This document shows positions 1-6,973 of a stretch of 47,854 nucleotides of DNA, piece by piece. Origin of the DNA: Oscillospiraceae bacterium (GTDB lineage: Bacteria > Bacillota_A > Clostridia > Oscillospirales > Oscillospiraceae); the NCBI GenBank assembly GCA_017516785.1, contig JAFXAV010000066.1, forward strand, positions 1 to 47,854. Reading direction: 5' to 3'. The notes under the pieces were generated by a model. That model made no database searches and was not told the DNA's origin. It saw only the letters and a list, made by a program, of their open reading frames with translations. Each line of letters starts with the position of its first letter. The stretch's first letter is position 1. The position numbers and the translations under genes were made by a program.

Positions 1-121
1 CTATGGGAAAGGCAGTGGTGCAGCATTCCTGTTTGCTGTACTGTGGCTTGCTGGTATCGCTGTGTGTCTGATCTTCCGCGCAGATAAGCATATCTGGAGG
101 TTGGAAAAGAAGTTGCCCTAA
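1..121 (+). CDS. C-terminal end of a membrane transporter, probably MFS (partial)
   Basis: Only the last 39 codons are inside the window, read in the frame starting at base 2 and ending in TAA at 119-121. The peptide has a hydrophobic helix (about FLFAVLWLAGIAVCLIF) followed by a charged cytoplasmic tail rich in Lys, Arg and Glu. This one-helix-plus-basic-tail ending, with a FRADKHIW-like motif after the helix, resembles the C-termini of DHA-type major facilitator drug-efflux proteins. The family call is an inference from this short tail; any polytopic transporter is possible. A strong terminator follows 10 bases after the stop, so this is the end of its transcription unit. Confidence 0.5.
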   Translation, partial: YGKGSGAAFLFAVLWLAGIAVCLIFRADKHIWRLEKKLP

Positions 122-131
122 AACAAAAATA

Positions 132-175
132 AGCGATACTTGGTTCACAATGAACCAAGTATCGCTCATTTTTCG
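132..175 (+). terminator. Rho-independent terminator after the transporter
   Basis: A perfect 16-bp stem (132-147 pairs with 151-166) with a 3-base loop is followed by CATTTTTCGTTTT. It ends the rightward unit. The reverse strand also has a run of T (AAAACAAAAAT on the plus strand), so it may also act on the leftward operon. I see nothing coding between here and 255. Confidence 0.9.
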
Positions 176-254
176 TTTTCGCACCCTGTTTGGCAGCTAC
201 CCTATGTCAGTAGTTTTCATACTGTCTTATTGGAAGCTACCCTTTGCCGTCCTT

Positions 255-638
255 TTATTCTTTGATCATAATGCCCTGCTGGTCTCCCTGACGAGCAAGA
301 AAGGCATCCTTCAGCTTTTCCATATAGGAAAAAGGTTCCTCGGGATAAATAGGAACAAATTTCCCTTGCATATTCTCATGCTTTGGCAGCAGCAGAAATT
401 CCGGCGTCCCCTGCCCCAGGGATTTACAGGATATTCTCTTTTCCACCCCGAATCCCCCTTCCATAGGCACGCAGGTTCCCAGGCTGGTTTCCCTGCCGCC
501 GCATCGGACAACAAGGTGATGCATCACATCCCCCGACAGCTGACAACGGCAGGAAATGCAGTAGTAAAGGCCCTCCTTTGTGACATTCACCTCTCCCCAC
601 AGTCTGTCTCCCTGACAGATTTCATAAGTTCCAACCAT
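255..638 (-). CDS. Conserved hypothetical protein, 127 aa
   Basis: Small soluble protein with no signal peptide or membrane segment. It starts MVGTYEI and contains three nearby Cys residues (about positions 26, 30 and 32, pattern YYCISCRCQLSG), a VVRCGGRE stretch and a C-terminal FVPIYPEEPFSYMEKL segment. It resembles an unnamed protein family that I associate with Oscillospiraceae, but I cannot assign a function. It is the last gene of the leftward operon that begins with the M32 peptidase. Its SD (AAGGGGTGA) lies 6-7 bases before the ATG and forms the 3' arm of the hairpin at 647-677, so its translation may depend on whether that hairpin forms. Confidence 0.7.
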   Translation of the reverse strand: MVGTYEICQGDRLWGEVNVTKEGLYYCISCRCQLSGDVMHHLVVRCGGRETSLGTCVPMEGGFGVEKRISCKSLGQGTPEFLLLPKHENMQGKFVPIYPEEPFSYMEKLKDAFLARQGDQQGIMIKE

Positions 639-646
639 AAAAAATC

Positions 647-677
647 ACCCCTTACCGCAGTCTATGCGATAAGGGGT
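647..677 (-). terminator. Hairpin between mazF-type gene and downstream ORF; terminator that contains the next gene's RBS
   Basis: Outer arms ACCCCTTA (647-654) and TAAGGGGT (670-677) plus an inner CGCA/TGCG pair form a long stem with loop GTCTA. Read leftward, the 3' arm is followed by GATTTTTTATG: a T-run suited to intrinsic termination, directly before the start codon of the 127-aa gene. The same arm holds the SD of that gene. Rightward the hairpin is also followed by a T-rich tract (TTGTTTTTTC). Confidence 0.75.
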
Positions 678-689
678 TTGTTTTTTCTG

Positions 690-1055
690 TCATATTGATG
701 CTCTGCCGCCCAGGCCGAAACTGACCGCAATGGCGTCATCCACCTGGGACATCTGTTTCTCGTCCAGCCGCCCCATATGCTCCCGCAGCCGTTTCTTGTC
801 GATAGTGCGGATCTGTTCCAGCAGGATCACAGAATCCTTGCTCAGTCCCACACTGCCTCCGGCGATGTTGATATGTGTCGGAAGCCGCGCTTTTCCTGTC
901 TGGCTGGTAATGGCTGCGGCAATGACTGTGGGAGAATGGCGGTTGCCGGTATCGTTCTGAACGATCAGCACCGGACGGGTGCCGCCCTGTTCGCTGCCCA
1001 CAACGGGAGACAGATCCGCATAAAAGATATCTCCCCGCTTCACCGATGAGTCCAT
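690..1055 (-). CDS. mazF: MazF/PemK-family mRNA interferase (EndoA/NdoA type)
   Basis: About 121 aa, the usual size of Firmicute EndoA. The N-terminal [21 protein letters not shown] block, the following [10 protein letters not shown] and the [16 protein letters not shown] segment are the RNA-binding and catalytic regions of the family, including the conserved Arg (about residue 27) and Thr (about 53). Known members cleave mRNA at short ACA/UACAU-like sites. I chose the ATG at 1055 because a GGAG lies 10 bases upstream and family members begin just before VKRGD; an ATG at 1103 in frame would add 16 residues. In Bacillus the order is lipoprotein (ydcC)-alr-ndoAI-ndoA; here the lipoprotein is present, but neither alanine racemase nor a MazE-type antitoxin is encoded beside it. 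Confidence 0.93.
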   Translation of the reverse strand: MDSSVKRGDIFYADLSPVVGSEQGGTRPVLIVQNDTGNRHSPTVIAAAITSQTGKARLPTHINIAGGSVGLSKDSVILLEQIRTIDKKRLREHMGRLDEKQMSQVDDAIAVSFGLGGRASI

Positions 1056-1187
1056 AATTTTCACACTCCGTGCGTAGTCTGCCTGCGCTACCGGATGAAC
1101 CATATGTAACGCAGTTTACACCTATTTTCCCACGGAAATATGGAAAATATACGTGCATCCCATTCTATGCGCCGAAGCGGCAGAAAG

Positions 1188-1748
1188 CTACAGAATCTCA
1201 AAATCTTTGATGTCCATCGTCACAATCCGACGGTTGTCATAGAAAATCTCCGCCCGAAGAGGCTTGTCTTCGCAATCGAACCAAATATCCAGCTGCAAAG
1301 CATCATCTTCAAAGCTGTCATCAATGGACACCCGAAGCAAATTATCTTCATTTACACAGGAAGTCAGATACCCACCCATGAGGGTCTTCAAGAAAATCCA
1401 GGGGCCGCTGACCGGCGTTACCTGGCCATCGGCAAGAAGCGGAAATACAATGGCAGTATCATCGAAGGTCAGTTTTCCTTCTTCGGCTTCGAATTTTCCC
1501 GTGATGGCATAGATGCTTTCGGGTTTTGTGACAGTGAAGGATAAATTCCCATCATTGTCCCCCATGCAGTCCATCCCAAAGCTGTGGAGAGAATCTCCGT
1601 AGTCTGCTGTGATTTCCGCCTGGAAGCAGCAGCTCTCACAGGCAAGAAGTTTGGCTCTCAGAGCCATGACCCGGTCCAGCTCGTCCCGCTTTCCGGTGCA
1701 GCCGGTAAGCATGACAATAGCAAGCACAGTTGCGGCAATTCGTTTCAA
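1188..1748 (-). CDS. Predicted lipoprotein, 186 aa (YdcC/LolA-like position)
   Basis: Starts with TTG. The first 17 residues form a lipoprotein signal (MKRIAATVLAIVMLTGC) with lipobox LTGC, so Cys17 should be lipidated and the protein anchored outside the membrane. The rest is soluble with beta-rich stretches (SFTVTKPESIYAITGKFEAEEG and LQLDIWFDCEDKPLRAEIFYDN) that recall LolA/LppX-like folds. It sits between nnrD and the mazF-type gene, the position held by ydcC in Bacillus, which is a lipoprotein of that class. Function unknown. Two extra Cys pairs (CESCC around residues 37-41) are notable for an exported protein. Confidence 0.75.
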   Translation of the reverse strand: MKRIAATVLAIVMLTGCTGKRDELDRVMALRAKLLACESCCFQAEITADYGDSLHSFGMDCMGDNDGNLSFTVTKPESIYAITGKFEAEEGKLTFDDTAIVFPLLADGQVTPVSGPWIFLKTLMGGYLTSCVNEDNLLRVSIDDSFEDDALQLDIWFDCEDKPLRAEIFYDNRRIVTMDIKDFEIL

Positions 1749-1761
1749 AATGTACCACGTC

Positions 1762-2601
1762 CTATTTTAGTAGTCGCGGTAAGACACCAATCATATCGCT
1801 GGGCAGCATGCCGTACTGGCCGATTTCCCCGGCGCAGATATCTCCGACGGCGCCGTGAAGCCAGGCAGCACAGGCAGCAGCTTCCAGCGGAGCAATCCCC
1901 TGCCCCAGGAGGCTGACGATGATGCCGGAAAGCACATCGCCGCTGCCGCCCACAGCCATTCCAGGATTGCCGGTGCAGTTTATGTAAGTGGTATGCCCAT
2001 CGGTGATGACGGTTCTGTGACCTTTCAGCAGCATGATGCAGCCAAGCTCTTTTGCCATAGCTTCCGCCGCAGCGCTGCGATCTTCGCCGATGGTGCCGCC
2101 CAGCCTGGCAAATTCCCCGTCATGGGGCGTCAAAATCGTGGGGGCCTGTCTTCCGCGCAGTATATCCTTATGCGCGGTCAGAACATTTATGCCGTCGGCA
2201 TCCGCAATCACGGGGCCTTCATAATTTTGAAGCACCGCTTTTACAACTTCAAATGTTCCTTCCGACTGGCCGATGCCCGGGCCAACCAGAACCGCATCCA
2301 TTTTGGAAAGCCGCTCCAGAATCTCAGGAATCGCCTTGGCGCTGAATTTGCCGTCCTCATCAGGAAGGGGGAAAACAATAGCTTCCGTCAGCTTCACCGC
2401 TTCGATGGCATAGATGCTCTCCGGAACACCCAGAAACACCAGTCCCGCGCCGCTGCGCAGAGCACCCATTGCAGACAGGGCAGCCGCTCCGGTGTAGCCA
2501 CAGCTTCCGCAGAGCAGGAGAATTTTACCAAAATTGCCCTTGTGGGCATTTTCGTCCCGGTCTGGCAGGATATTCAAAACCCGTTCGTGGCTTAGTTCCA
2601 T
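1762..2601 (-). CDS. nnrD: ADP-dependent NAD(P)H-hydrate dehydratase
   Basis: 279 aa, the length of the stand-alone dehydratase domain (YjeF C-terminal, ribokinase-like fold). It repairs the hydrated forms of NADH and NADPH using ADP. Visible family motifs in order: GKILLLCGSCGYTGAAAL near residue 25, LVGPGIGQSEGT in the middle, ADADGIN, LTPHDGEFARL, and the C-terminal NPGMAVGGSGDVLSGI, which is the nucleotide-binding/catalytic GSGD signature. It lacks the N-terminal epimerase domain found in fused YjeF proteins. The ATG overlaps the last 10 bases of the upstream kinase gene, so the two are probably translationally coupled. Confidence 0.93.
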   Translation of the reverse strand: MELSHERVLNILPDRDENAHKGNFGKILLLCGSCGYTGAAALSAMGALRSGAGLVFLGVPESIYAIEAVKLTEAIVFPLPDEDGKFSAKAIPEILERLSKMDAVLVGPGIGQSEGTFEVVKAVLQNYEGPVIADADGINVLTAHKDILRGRQAPTILTPHDGEFARLGGTIGEDRSAAAEAMAKELGCIMLLKGHRTVITDGHTTYINCTGNPGMAVGGSGDVLSGIIVSLLGQGIAPLEAAACAAWLHGAVGDICAGEIGQYGMLPSDMIGVLPRLLK

Positions 2602-3488
2602 GGGCGAATCGCCTCCACTTCCTCCTCGGTGATAAAACCCCTGGCCGCGCCGCTGACACGGATTTTGGCAGATGCAAAAATCTGGGCCCGCCGGAGGGTT
2701 TCAAAGGGATCGAGACCCTTGGCATAGTAATGGACAAAGGCGCTGAAAAGGGCATCGCCTGCACCGACGGTGTTGACCACATCACCCACACGGACAGCAG
2801 GCTGTTCAAAGATCTCATCAAAATCTCTTAAATACATGGCAGCACCTTTGCTGCCCCGGCCAAGAACGATGATCTTCTGGTCATAGGCGTGGGCCAGTTC
2901 CCAGAGGAAGCGGCCATAGTCGTCGCCGATGCCCTCGTCACTTAAAAAGAGAATATCGGAATACTTCAGAAAGTCCTGGTTGTATTCATCCTCAATGTTG
3001 CTGAACACATGGACATCCGTGGCAATTTCCTTCCCCGCTGCCTTTGCGATGGGCAGCAGTTCCCGGTTGAAATTGATGTTGCAGGCAACCACCAGCTCCA
3101 CTCCGTCACAGCAGTCGGGAGAAAAACCGTAATTGGTTTCCTGAATGTCCTTCAGGTCGCAGTAAATCTGCCGTCTGCCGCTCTCATCATAAAGAACAAC
3201 GGAACTTGGCGTTTCCTTCAGGCAGGACTTGATATTACCCGTGTCGATTCCCACAGCAGTCAGTTCATGCTTGATATACTCTGCGGTAAAATCACCGGCT
3301 GTCATGGAATGGAGCGCCACATCGTCCCCCAGGGTTTTCAGAGCTTTTGCAATGTTAAAAGCAACACCGGAAGCGGCGGTATTCACCCCAAAGAAGGGAT
3401 AGTCAATGGGATAATAATTGATGGGAAACTGCCGGACCCGGACAGTAGTTTCGGTGTTCACCAGGCCGGAAATCAGTATCTTTTTCAT
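2592..3488 (-). CDS. PfkB-family carbohydrate kinase
   Basis: 298 aa ribokinase-superfamily protein. The C-terminal VNTVGAGDALFSAF is PfkB signature 2, with the catalytic Asp in GAGD. The N-terminal GVNTAASGVAFNIAKALKTLG corresponds to the GG-containing substrate-binding region, here without the usual GG pair. Substrate cannot be read from sequence; fructokinase, ribokinase and sugar or nucleoside kinases are all possible. It starts 1 base after the M32 peptidase stop and overlaps nnrD by 10 bases, placing it inside one operon. No good SD is visible before its ATG, which suggests it is translated by coupling to the peptidase gene. Confidence 0.88.
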   Translation of the reverse strand: MKKILISGLVNTETTVRVRQFPINYYPIDYPFFGVNTAASGVAFNIAKALKTLGDDVALHSMTAGDFTAEYIKHELTAVGIDTGNIKSCLKETPSSVVLYDESGRRQIYCDLKDIQETNYGFSPDCCDGVELVVACNINFNRELLPIAKAAGKEIATDVHVFSNIEDEYNQDFLKYSDILFLSDEGIGDDYGRFLWELAHAYDQKIIVLGRGSKGAAMYLRDFDEIFEQPAVRVGDVVNTVGAGDALFSAFVHYYAKGLDPFETLRRAQIFASAKIRVSGAARGFITEEEVEAIRPWN

Positions 3489-3489
3489 A

Positions 3490-4998
3490 TTACAGGTCGT
3501 ACAGCTCGCTGTACTTCGCAGTTAGATAGTCAGTAAAGTACTTGGCATCGAACTTGCCGCAGGTGCGCTCGAAGAGCTCGCCGGGCTTGTAGAAGGATGC
3601 GTAGCGATGGAAATGTTCCTTCAGCCATACGGTGACCTTGCTCAGGTCGCCCTTGGCAACATCCATATAGATATCGCCCAGATCTTCCTTCATCTTGCTG
3701 AGCATCTGTGCGCCGTAAGCACTGCCCAGAGCATAGGAGGGGAAATAACCGATGGAACCGCCGCTCCAATGGCTGTCCTGAAGGCAGCCGTAGCGGTCGC
3801 TGGGAACATCGATGCCCAGATATTCCTTATAGAGGCGATTCCACTCAGCAGGAACATCCTTGATTGCCAGGGTGCCGCCGATCATCTGCTTTTCAATTTC
3901 ATAGCGGATCATGATGTGAAGGCAGTAAGTCAGCTCGTCGGACTCGGTGCGGATGAGAGAAGGCTGGGACTTGTTGACAGCGCGGTAGTACATCTCGGCA
4001 TCCACGCCTTCCAGCTGCTCGGGGAAAATCTTCTTGATACCGGGGAACACTGCATGGCAGAATGCACGGCTGCGGCCGATGAGGTTTTCATAGAAACGGC
4101 TCTGGCTTTCGTGGATACTCATGGAAACGCCGCCGTAAAGGGCGGAGCCGTTGTAGCAGTCGTCAGCACCCAGTTCATAGAGAGCATGTCCGCCTTCGTG
4201 AATCACGGAAAAAATGGAGAAGGTGGGCAGAGTCTCATGATAATGGGTAGTGATGCGGACATCCTTATTATTGAAATTGATGGTGAAGGGATGCTCCGTC
4301 TCGGTAATGCCGCAGTAGCGGCGGTCCAGGCCCAGAACTTCCATCAGGTAATTGGACAGCTCCTTCTGCTTCCAGATAGGCCAGCTGCAGTGCAGGAAGG
4401 AATCATCAATCTGAGGCTTTTCCTTGACCTTGGCAATCAGAGGAACGATGGTCTCCCGGAGCTGTGCAAAGAAAGCATCCAGGGTTTTCATATTCAGACC
4501 CTCTTCGTACTCATTCAGCAGGGCATCGTAAGGCTCCATCTCGGGATTGTAATAGCCTGCAAACTTCCGATTGAAGGCAACCAGCTTTTCCAGATACGGT
4601 GCAAAAATAGAATAATCGTCCGCATTCTTGGCCTTCTCCCAGGCATTCTCAGCTTCGCTGACCAGCACAGAGTATTCCACATACTCCTCAGCGGGGATGC
4701 GCTTATTCTGGTTGTATGCCTTGCGCAACACTTCCACTTCCCGCTTGGTCTGGGGATCCAGCTCAGCGGTATTGGCTTCCAGATAGGAAAGCATATCGTC
4801 ATTTTCGGGATTTGCCATCAGATCATAAGTCACCCGGGACAGGATGCTCATGGTCTTGCTGCGGCCCTCGGTGGAGTCCTTGGGAGCCGCGCTGGAGGCG
4901 TCCAGATACATGACGCTGATTGCATGATGATAGGCAGCCTGGGTCTGCTGCAGCTTCTTCAGCTGCTCCAGAGCCTGAGATACGGATTCATATTTCAT
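3490..4998 (-). CDS. M32-family metallocarboxypeptidase (Taq type)
   Basis: 502 aa, the normal length of the family. The zinc motif HEGGHALYELG (HExxH) is present, preceded by THYHETLPTFSIFSVI. The C-terminal half has the family blocks HESQSRFYENLIGRS (containing the third zinc ligand Glu region), ESDELTYCLHIMIRYEIEK and QDSHWSGGSIGYFPSYALGSAYGAQ. It removes C-terminal residues from peptides in the cytosol. I chose ATG at 4998 because AAGGAG lies 10 bases upstream; the in-frame GTG at 5007 is only 1 base from that SD. First gene of the leftward operon, with its own promoter at 5028-5056. Confidence 0.95.
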   Translation of the reverse strand: MKYESVSQALEQLKKLQQTQAAYHHAISVMYLDASSAAPKDSTEGRSKTMSILSRVTYDLMANPENDDMLSYLEANTAELDPQTKREVEVLRKAYNQNKRIPAEEYVEYSVLVSEAENAWEKAKNADDYSIFAPYLEKLVAFNRKFAGYYNPEMEPYDALLNEYEEGLNMKTLDAFFAQLRETIVPLIAKVKEKPQIDDSFLHCSWPIWKQKELSNYLMEVLGLDRRYCGITETEHPFTINFNNKDVRITTHYHETLPTFSIFSVIHEGGHALYELGADDCYNGSALYGGVSMSIHESQSRFYENLIGRSRAFCHAVFPGIKKIFPEQLEGVDAEMYYRAVNKSQPSLIRTESDELTYCLHIMIRYEIEKQMIGGTLAIKDVPAEWNRLYKEYLGIDVPSDRYGCLQDSHWSGGSIGYFPSYALGSAYGAQMLSKMKEDLGDIYMDVAKGDLSKVTVWLKEHFHRYASFYKPGELFERTCGKFDAKYFTDYLTAKYSELYDL

Positions 4999-5027
4999 TT
5001 GTGTCACACTCCTTTTTTGATAGGTCT

Positions 5028-5056
5028 ACCATACCACAACCCGGTGTTTCCGTCAA
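5028..5056 (-). promoter_or_regulatory. SigA-type promoter for the M32 peptidase operon
   Basis: Read leftward: TTGACG (5056-5051), 17-base spacer, TATGGT (5033-5028). It lies about 30 bases before the SD of the peptidase gene and drives the leftward operon. Confidence 0.6.
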
Positions 5057-5062
5057 GTTTTC

Positions 5063-5091
5063 TGATAACTTGAAAGCTTTGACACATACTA
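5063..5091 (+). promoter_or_regulatory. SigG/SigF-type forespore promoter for spoVAD
   Basis: CATACTA at 5085-5091 equals the consensus -10 of forespore sigma G promoters; TGATAA at 5063-5068 with a 16-base spacer is a weaker -35. It lies 27 bases before the spoVAD start. In Bacillus the spoVA operon is SigG-dependent, so position and gene agree. No SigA-like element is obvious here. Confidence 0.55.
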
Positions 5092-5117
5092 GGAAAAACA
5101 ACAAAGAAGGTGTTATT

Positions 5118-6137
5118 TTGGCAAGTCAGAAATGCGGAAAGCAGAGTTTTACCCTGACCCGGCTGCCGGTAATCCGAGCCTGGGCCAGTGTTGCAGGGAA
5201 AAAGGAATCGGAAGGGCCCCTGGCCCATACCTTTGACATCACTTCCCGGGATACCAAGTTTGGCCAGAAAACCTGGGAACAGGCGGAAAAGCATTGCCAG
5301 CAGATGGCTCTTGAAAAACTGGCGGAAAAGGCAAATATGAAGACTTCTGACTTCGATCTGGTGCTGTCGGGAGATCTCCTGAATCAGTGTATCGGTTCCT
5401 CTTTCAGCCTGAGAAATCAGAATATTCCCCATCTGGGACTTTATGGAGCATGCTCTACCATGGCGGAAAGCCTGCTGATTGCCTCCATGGTGGTGGGCGG
5501 CGGATTTGCTGACAAGGTTGTGGCCCAGACCTCTTCCCATTTTGCATCCTCTGAACGGCAGTACCGCTTTCCTCTTGGCTATGGCGGTCAGCGGACGCCT
5601 ACCGCCCAGTGGACGGTTACAGGCTCCGGTGCCGCATTGGTCTGCTCTTCCGGCACCGGGCCAAGAATCGAATGCTGCACCATCGGCACTGTCACGGATT
5701 TAGGGATCACCGATGCCAACAATATGGGAGCCGCCATGGCGCCTGCTGCCTTTTCTACAATCCGCGCCCACATGGAAGACTTCCACCGGATTCCGGAGGA
5801 TTTTGATCTGATCATCACCGGGGACCTTGGGCAGCTGGGCAAAGAACTGCTGATGGAAATTGGCCGGCGGCAGGGCCTTCTTCTGGGCGGGAAACTGGAA
5901 GACTGCGGCTGTATGATTTTTGACAACACAGTGCAGGATGTCCACTCCGGCGGTTCCGGCTGCGGCTGCAGCGCCATCACCCTCTGCGGGCATCTGCTGA
6001 ACGATCTGAATGAAGGAAAGCTCAAGCGCATTCTCTTCTGCGGTACCGGAGCGCTGCTCTCCCCCACGTCCACCCAGCAGGGTCTGCCCATTCCCGGAGT
6101 CTGCCACGCGGTATCCATCATCACAGGGAGGGACTGA
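5118..6137 (+). CDS. spoVAD: Stage V sporulation protein AD
   Basis: 339 aa with the thiolase-like fold of SpoVAD, the subunit of the spore inner-membrane SpoVA channel that binds dipicolinic acid. Recognisable blocks are GKQSFTLTRLPVIRAWASVAGKKESEGPL at the start (read as two parts around residue 15), LSGDLLNQCIGSSF, GLYGACSTMAESLL, and PTAQWTVTGSGA. The C-terminal GSGCGCSAITLCGHLL and RILFCGTGALLSPTS are also typical. Start is TTG at 5118 with GAAGGTG 5 bases upstream; the reading frame stays open further upstream but without an SD. spoVAE begins 1 base after the stop. The usual upstream partner spoVAC is not here; the neighbour on that side is an unrelated divergent peptidase. Confidence 0.96.
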   Translation: MASQKCGKQSFTLTRLPVIRAWASVAGKKESEGPLAHTFDITSRDTKFGQKTWEQAEKHCQQMALEKLAEKANMKTSDFDLVLSGDLLNQCIGSSFSLRNQNIPHLGLYGACSTMAESLLIASMVVGGGFADKVVAQTSSHFASSERQYRFPLGYGGQRTPTAQWTVTGSGAALVCSSGTGPRIECCTIGTVTDLGITDANNMGAAMAPAAFSTIRAHMEDFHRIPEDFDLIITGDLGQLGKELLMEIGRRQGLLLGGKLEDCGCMIFDNTVQDVHSGGSGCGCSAITLCGHLLNDLNEGKLKRILFCGTGALLSPTSTQQGLPIPGVCHAVSIITGRD

Positions 6138-6138
6138 T

Positions 6139-6495
6139 ATGGACTATGTCAAAGCATTTCTTGTTGGCGGCCTGCTTTGTCTCATTGGTCAGATTCTTAT
6201 CGACAAAACCAAGCTGACTCCCGCGAGAATTCTGGTCAGCTACGTGGTCATCGGCGTGTTTCTCGGAGCCATCGGCGTGTACAAGCCTCTTGTGGAATTT
6301 GCAGGGGCCGGTGCCACCGTTCCCCTGACAGGCTTCGGCTACAATCTTGCCAAAGGTGTGAAAGAAGCCATTCAGGAAGAGGGGTTTCTCGGCATCTTCA
6401 CCGGCGGACTGAAAGCCTGCGCTGGAGGTATCACCGTTGCTATCGCCGCAGGACTTCTCGCCAGTTTGATTTTCAAACCCAGGGATAAATCCTGA
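6139..6495 (+). CDS. spoVAE: Stage V sporulation protein AE
   Basis: 118 aa, hydrophobic, with about three to four membrane segments (residues 6-20, 32-50, 58-75 and 95-112). The block LVGGLLCLIGQILIDKTKLT near the N-terminus, GVYKPLVEFAGAGATVPLTG in the middle and GIFTGGLKACAGGITVAI near the end are typical of SpoVAE (SpoVAEb). It is a membrane component of the channel that moves dipicolinic acid into the forespore and out on germination. It follows spoVAD by 1 base, with GGGAGG ahead of its ATG inside the end of spoVAD. Confidence 0.95.
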   Translation: MDYVKAFLVGGLLCLIGQILIDKTKLTPARILVSYVVIGVFLGAIGVYKPLVEFAGAGATVPLTGFGYNLAKGVKEAIQEEGFLGIFTGGLKACAGGITVAIAAGLLASLIFKPRDKS

Positions 6496-6552
6496 AATAC
6501 AGGGCAAGCTATGGATGCGGCAATGCCGCAATTAACTTTTGGAGGATCTATC

Positions 6553-6669
6553 ATGAATAACCAGAATCAGAACAGAAACCAGAACTCTAACCAGAATTCC
6601 AATCAGAACAACCAGAACCGTACCCAGAACCAGAACTCCAACCAGAATCAGAACAAGAACTACCGCTAA
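6553..6669 (+). CDS. Asn/Gln-rich microprotein, 38 aa
   Basis: Reads MNNQNQNRNQNSNQNSNQ and continues in the same style to a KNYR end; 18 Asn and 10 Gln make up 28 of 38 residues, with five or so Ser/Thr and four basic residues and no hydrophobic residue except the initiator Met and one Tyr. A strong SD (TTTGGAGGATCTATC-ATG, GGAGG with 7 bases spacing) and a following terminator say it is a real gene. It lies 57 bases after spoVAE and shares its direction, so forespore expression is likely. Gamma-type small acid-soluble spore proteins are also Q/N-rich, but this lacks their repeats; I do not recognise a family. The antisense reading is a hydrophobic ORF and is considered an artefact. Confidence 0.75.
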   Translation: MNNQNQNRNQNSNQNSNQNNQNRTQNQNSNQNQNKNYR

Positions 6670-6679
6670 AAGCAGCAAA

Positions 6680-6712
6680 CGCCCCCTCATTCCGAGGGGG
6701 CGCTTATTCATT
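6680..6712 (+). terminator. Terminator of the spoVA-microprotein unit
   Basis: Stem CGCCCCCTC (6680-6688) with GAGGGGGCG (6694-6702), loop ATTCC, followed by CTTATTCATTTT. It starts 11 bases after the microprotein stop and also abuts the 3' end of the convergent small ORF ending at 6704. Confidence 0.85.
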
Positions 6713-6865
6713 TTCCGTATTCTGTTTTTCAATTTCGCGAACCGCAAAAGACTCGAGATGGTTAGAAATGAGTTCTTCCGGAGTTGTCCCGGTTTTCTCT
6801 GCTTCGTGAAGAAAATATCGATAGGCATTCACCGACAAGTCGATGCTTATTGTGACAATCGTAAT
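6704..6865 (-). CDS. Ribbon-helix-helix-like small protein with apparent ATT start
   Basis: 53 codons ending TAA at 6706-6704. The product, [M]TIVTISIDLSVNAYRYFL then HEAEKTGTTPEELISNHLES, has the layout of an RHH (CopG/Arc-like) DNA-binding protein: a short basic-poor beta strand followed by two helices separated by a GTTPEE turn; it ends in a charged tail. No ATG, GTG or TTG is available before codon 10. The only start with a proper SD is ATT at 6865, which has AAAGGGAG 7 bases upstream; an in-frame stop lies a little further up. The alternative is a shorter product from TTG or GTG inside the strand. It is divergent from the XRE gene and a palindrome lies between them. RHH proteins are often antitoxins or autorepressors; the role here is inferred. 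Confidence 0.55.
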   Translation of the reverse strand: MTIVTISIDLSVNAYRYFLHEAEKTGTTPEELISNHLESFAVREIEKQNTENE

Positions 6866-6900
6866 CTCACTACTCCCTTTAGATATTTACCCAAAATATA

Positions 6901-6914
6901 GCCCATTTATGGGC
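6901..6914. promoter_or_regulatory. Palindromic operator candidate between divergent small regulators
   Basis: GCCCATTTATGGGC: two 5-bp arms around TTTA. It is placed 36 bases before the RHH-like ORF and 60 bases before the XRE ORF, in an otherwise AT-rich gap, as expected for a shared operator. Confidence 0.45.
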
Positions 6915-6973
6915 AATTGTCAAGAACAGGGCGATACAATAGGCTAAATACATACGAAAGAGGGTGTGTATGT

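Noticed and set aside
195..243. Direct repeat AGCTACCCT 40 bases apart
   Set aside because: Too short and without context to support any function.
3607..5073. A 488-codon frame antisense to the M32 peptidase
   Set aside because: Same reason: the sense strand encodes a complete peptidase with catalytic motif and good SD, and the antisense frame has no recognisable domain.
6532..6828. A hydrophobic leftward frame (LLLLAVVLVLILVGVLVLG-like)
   Set aside because: It is the reverse complement of the N/Q-rich gene (AAC/CAG codons read as GTT/CTG) and lies across a terminator; a membrane protein there is not credible.
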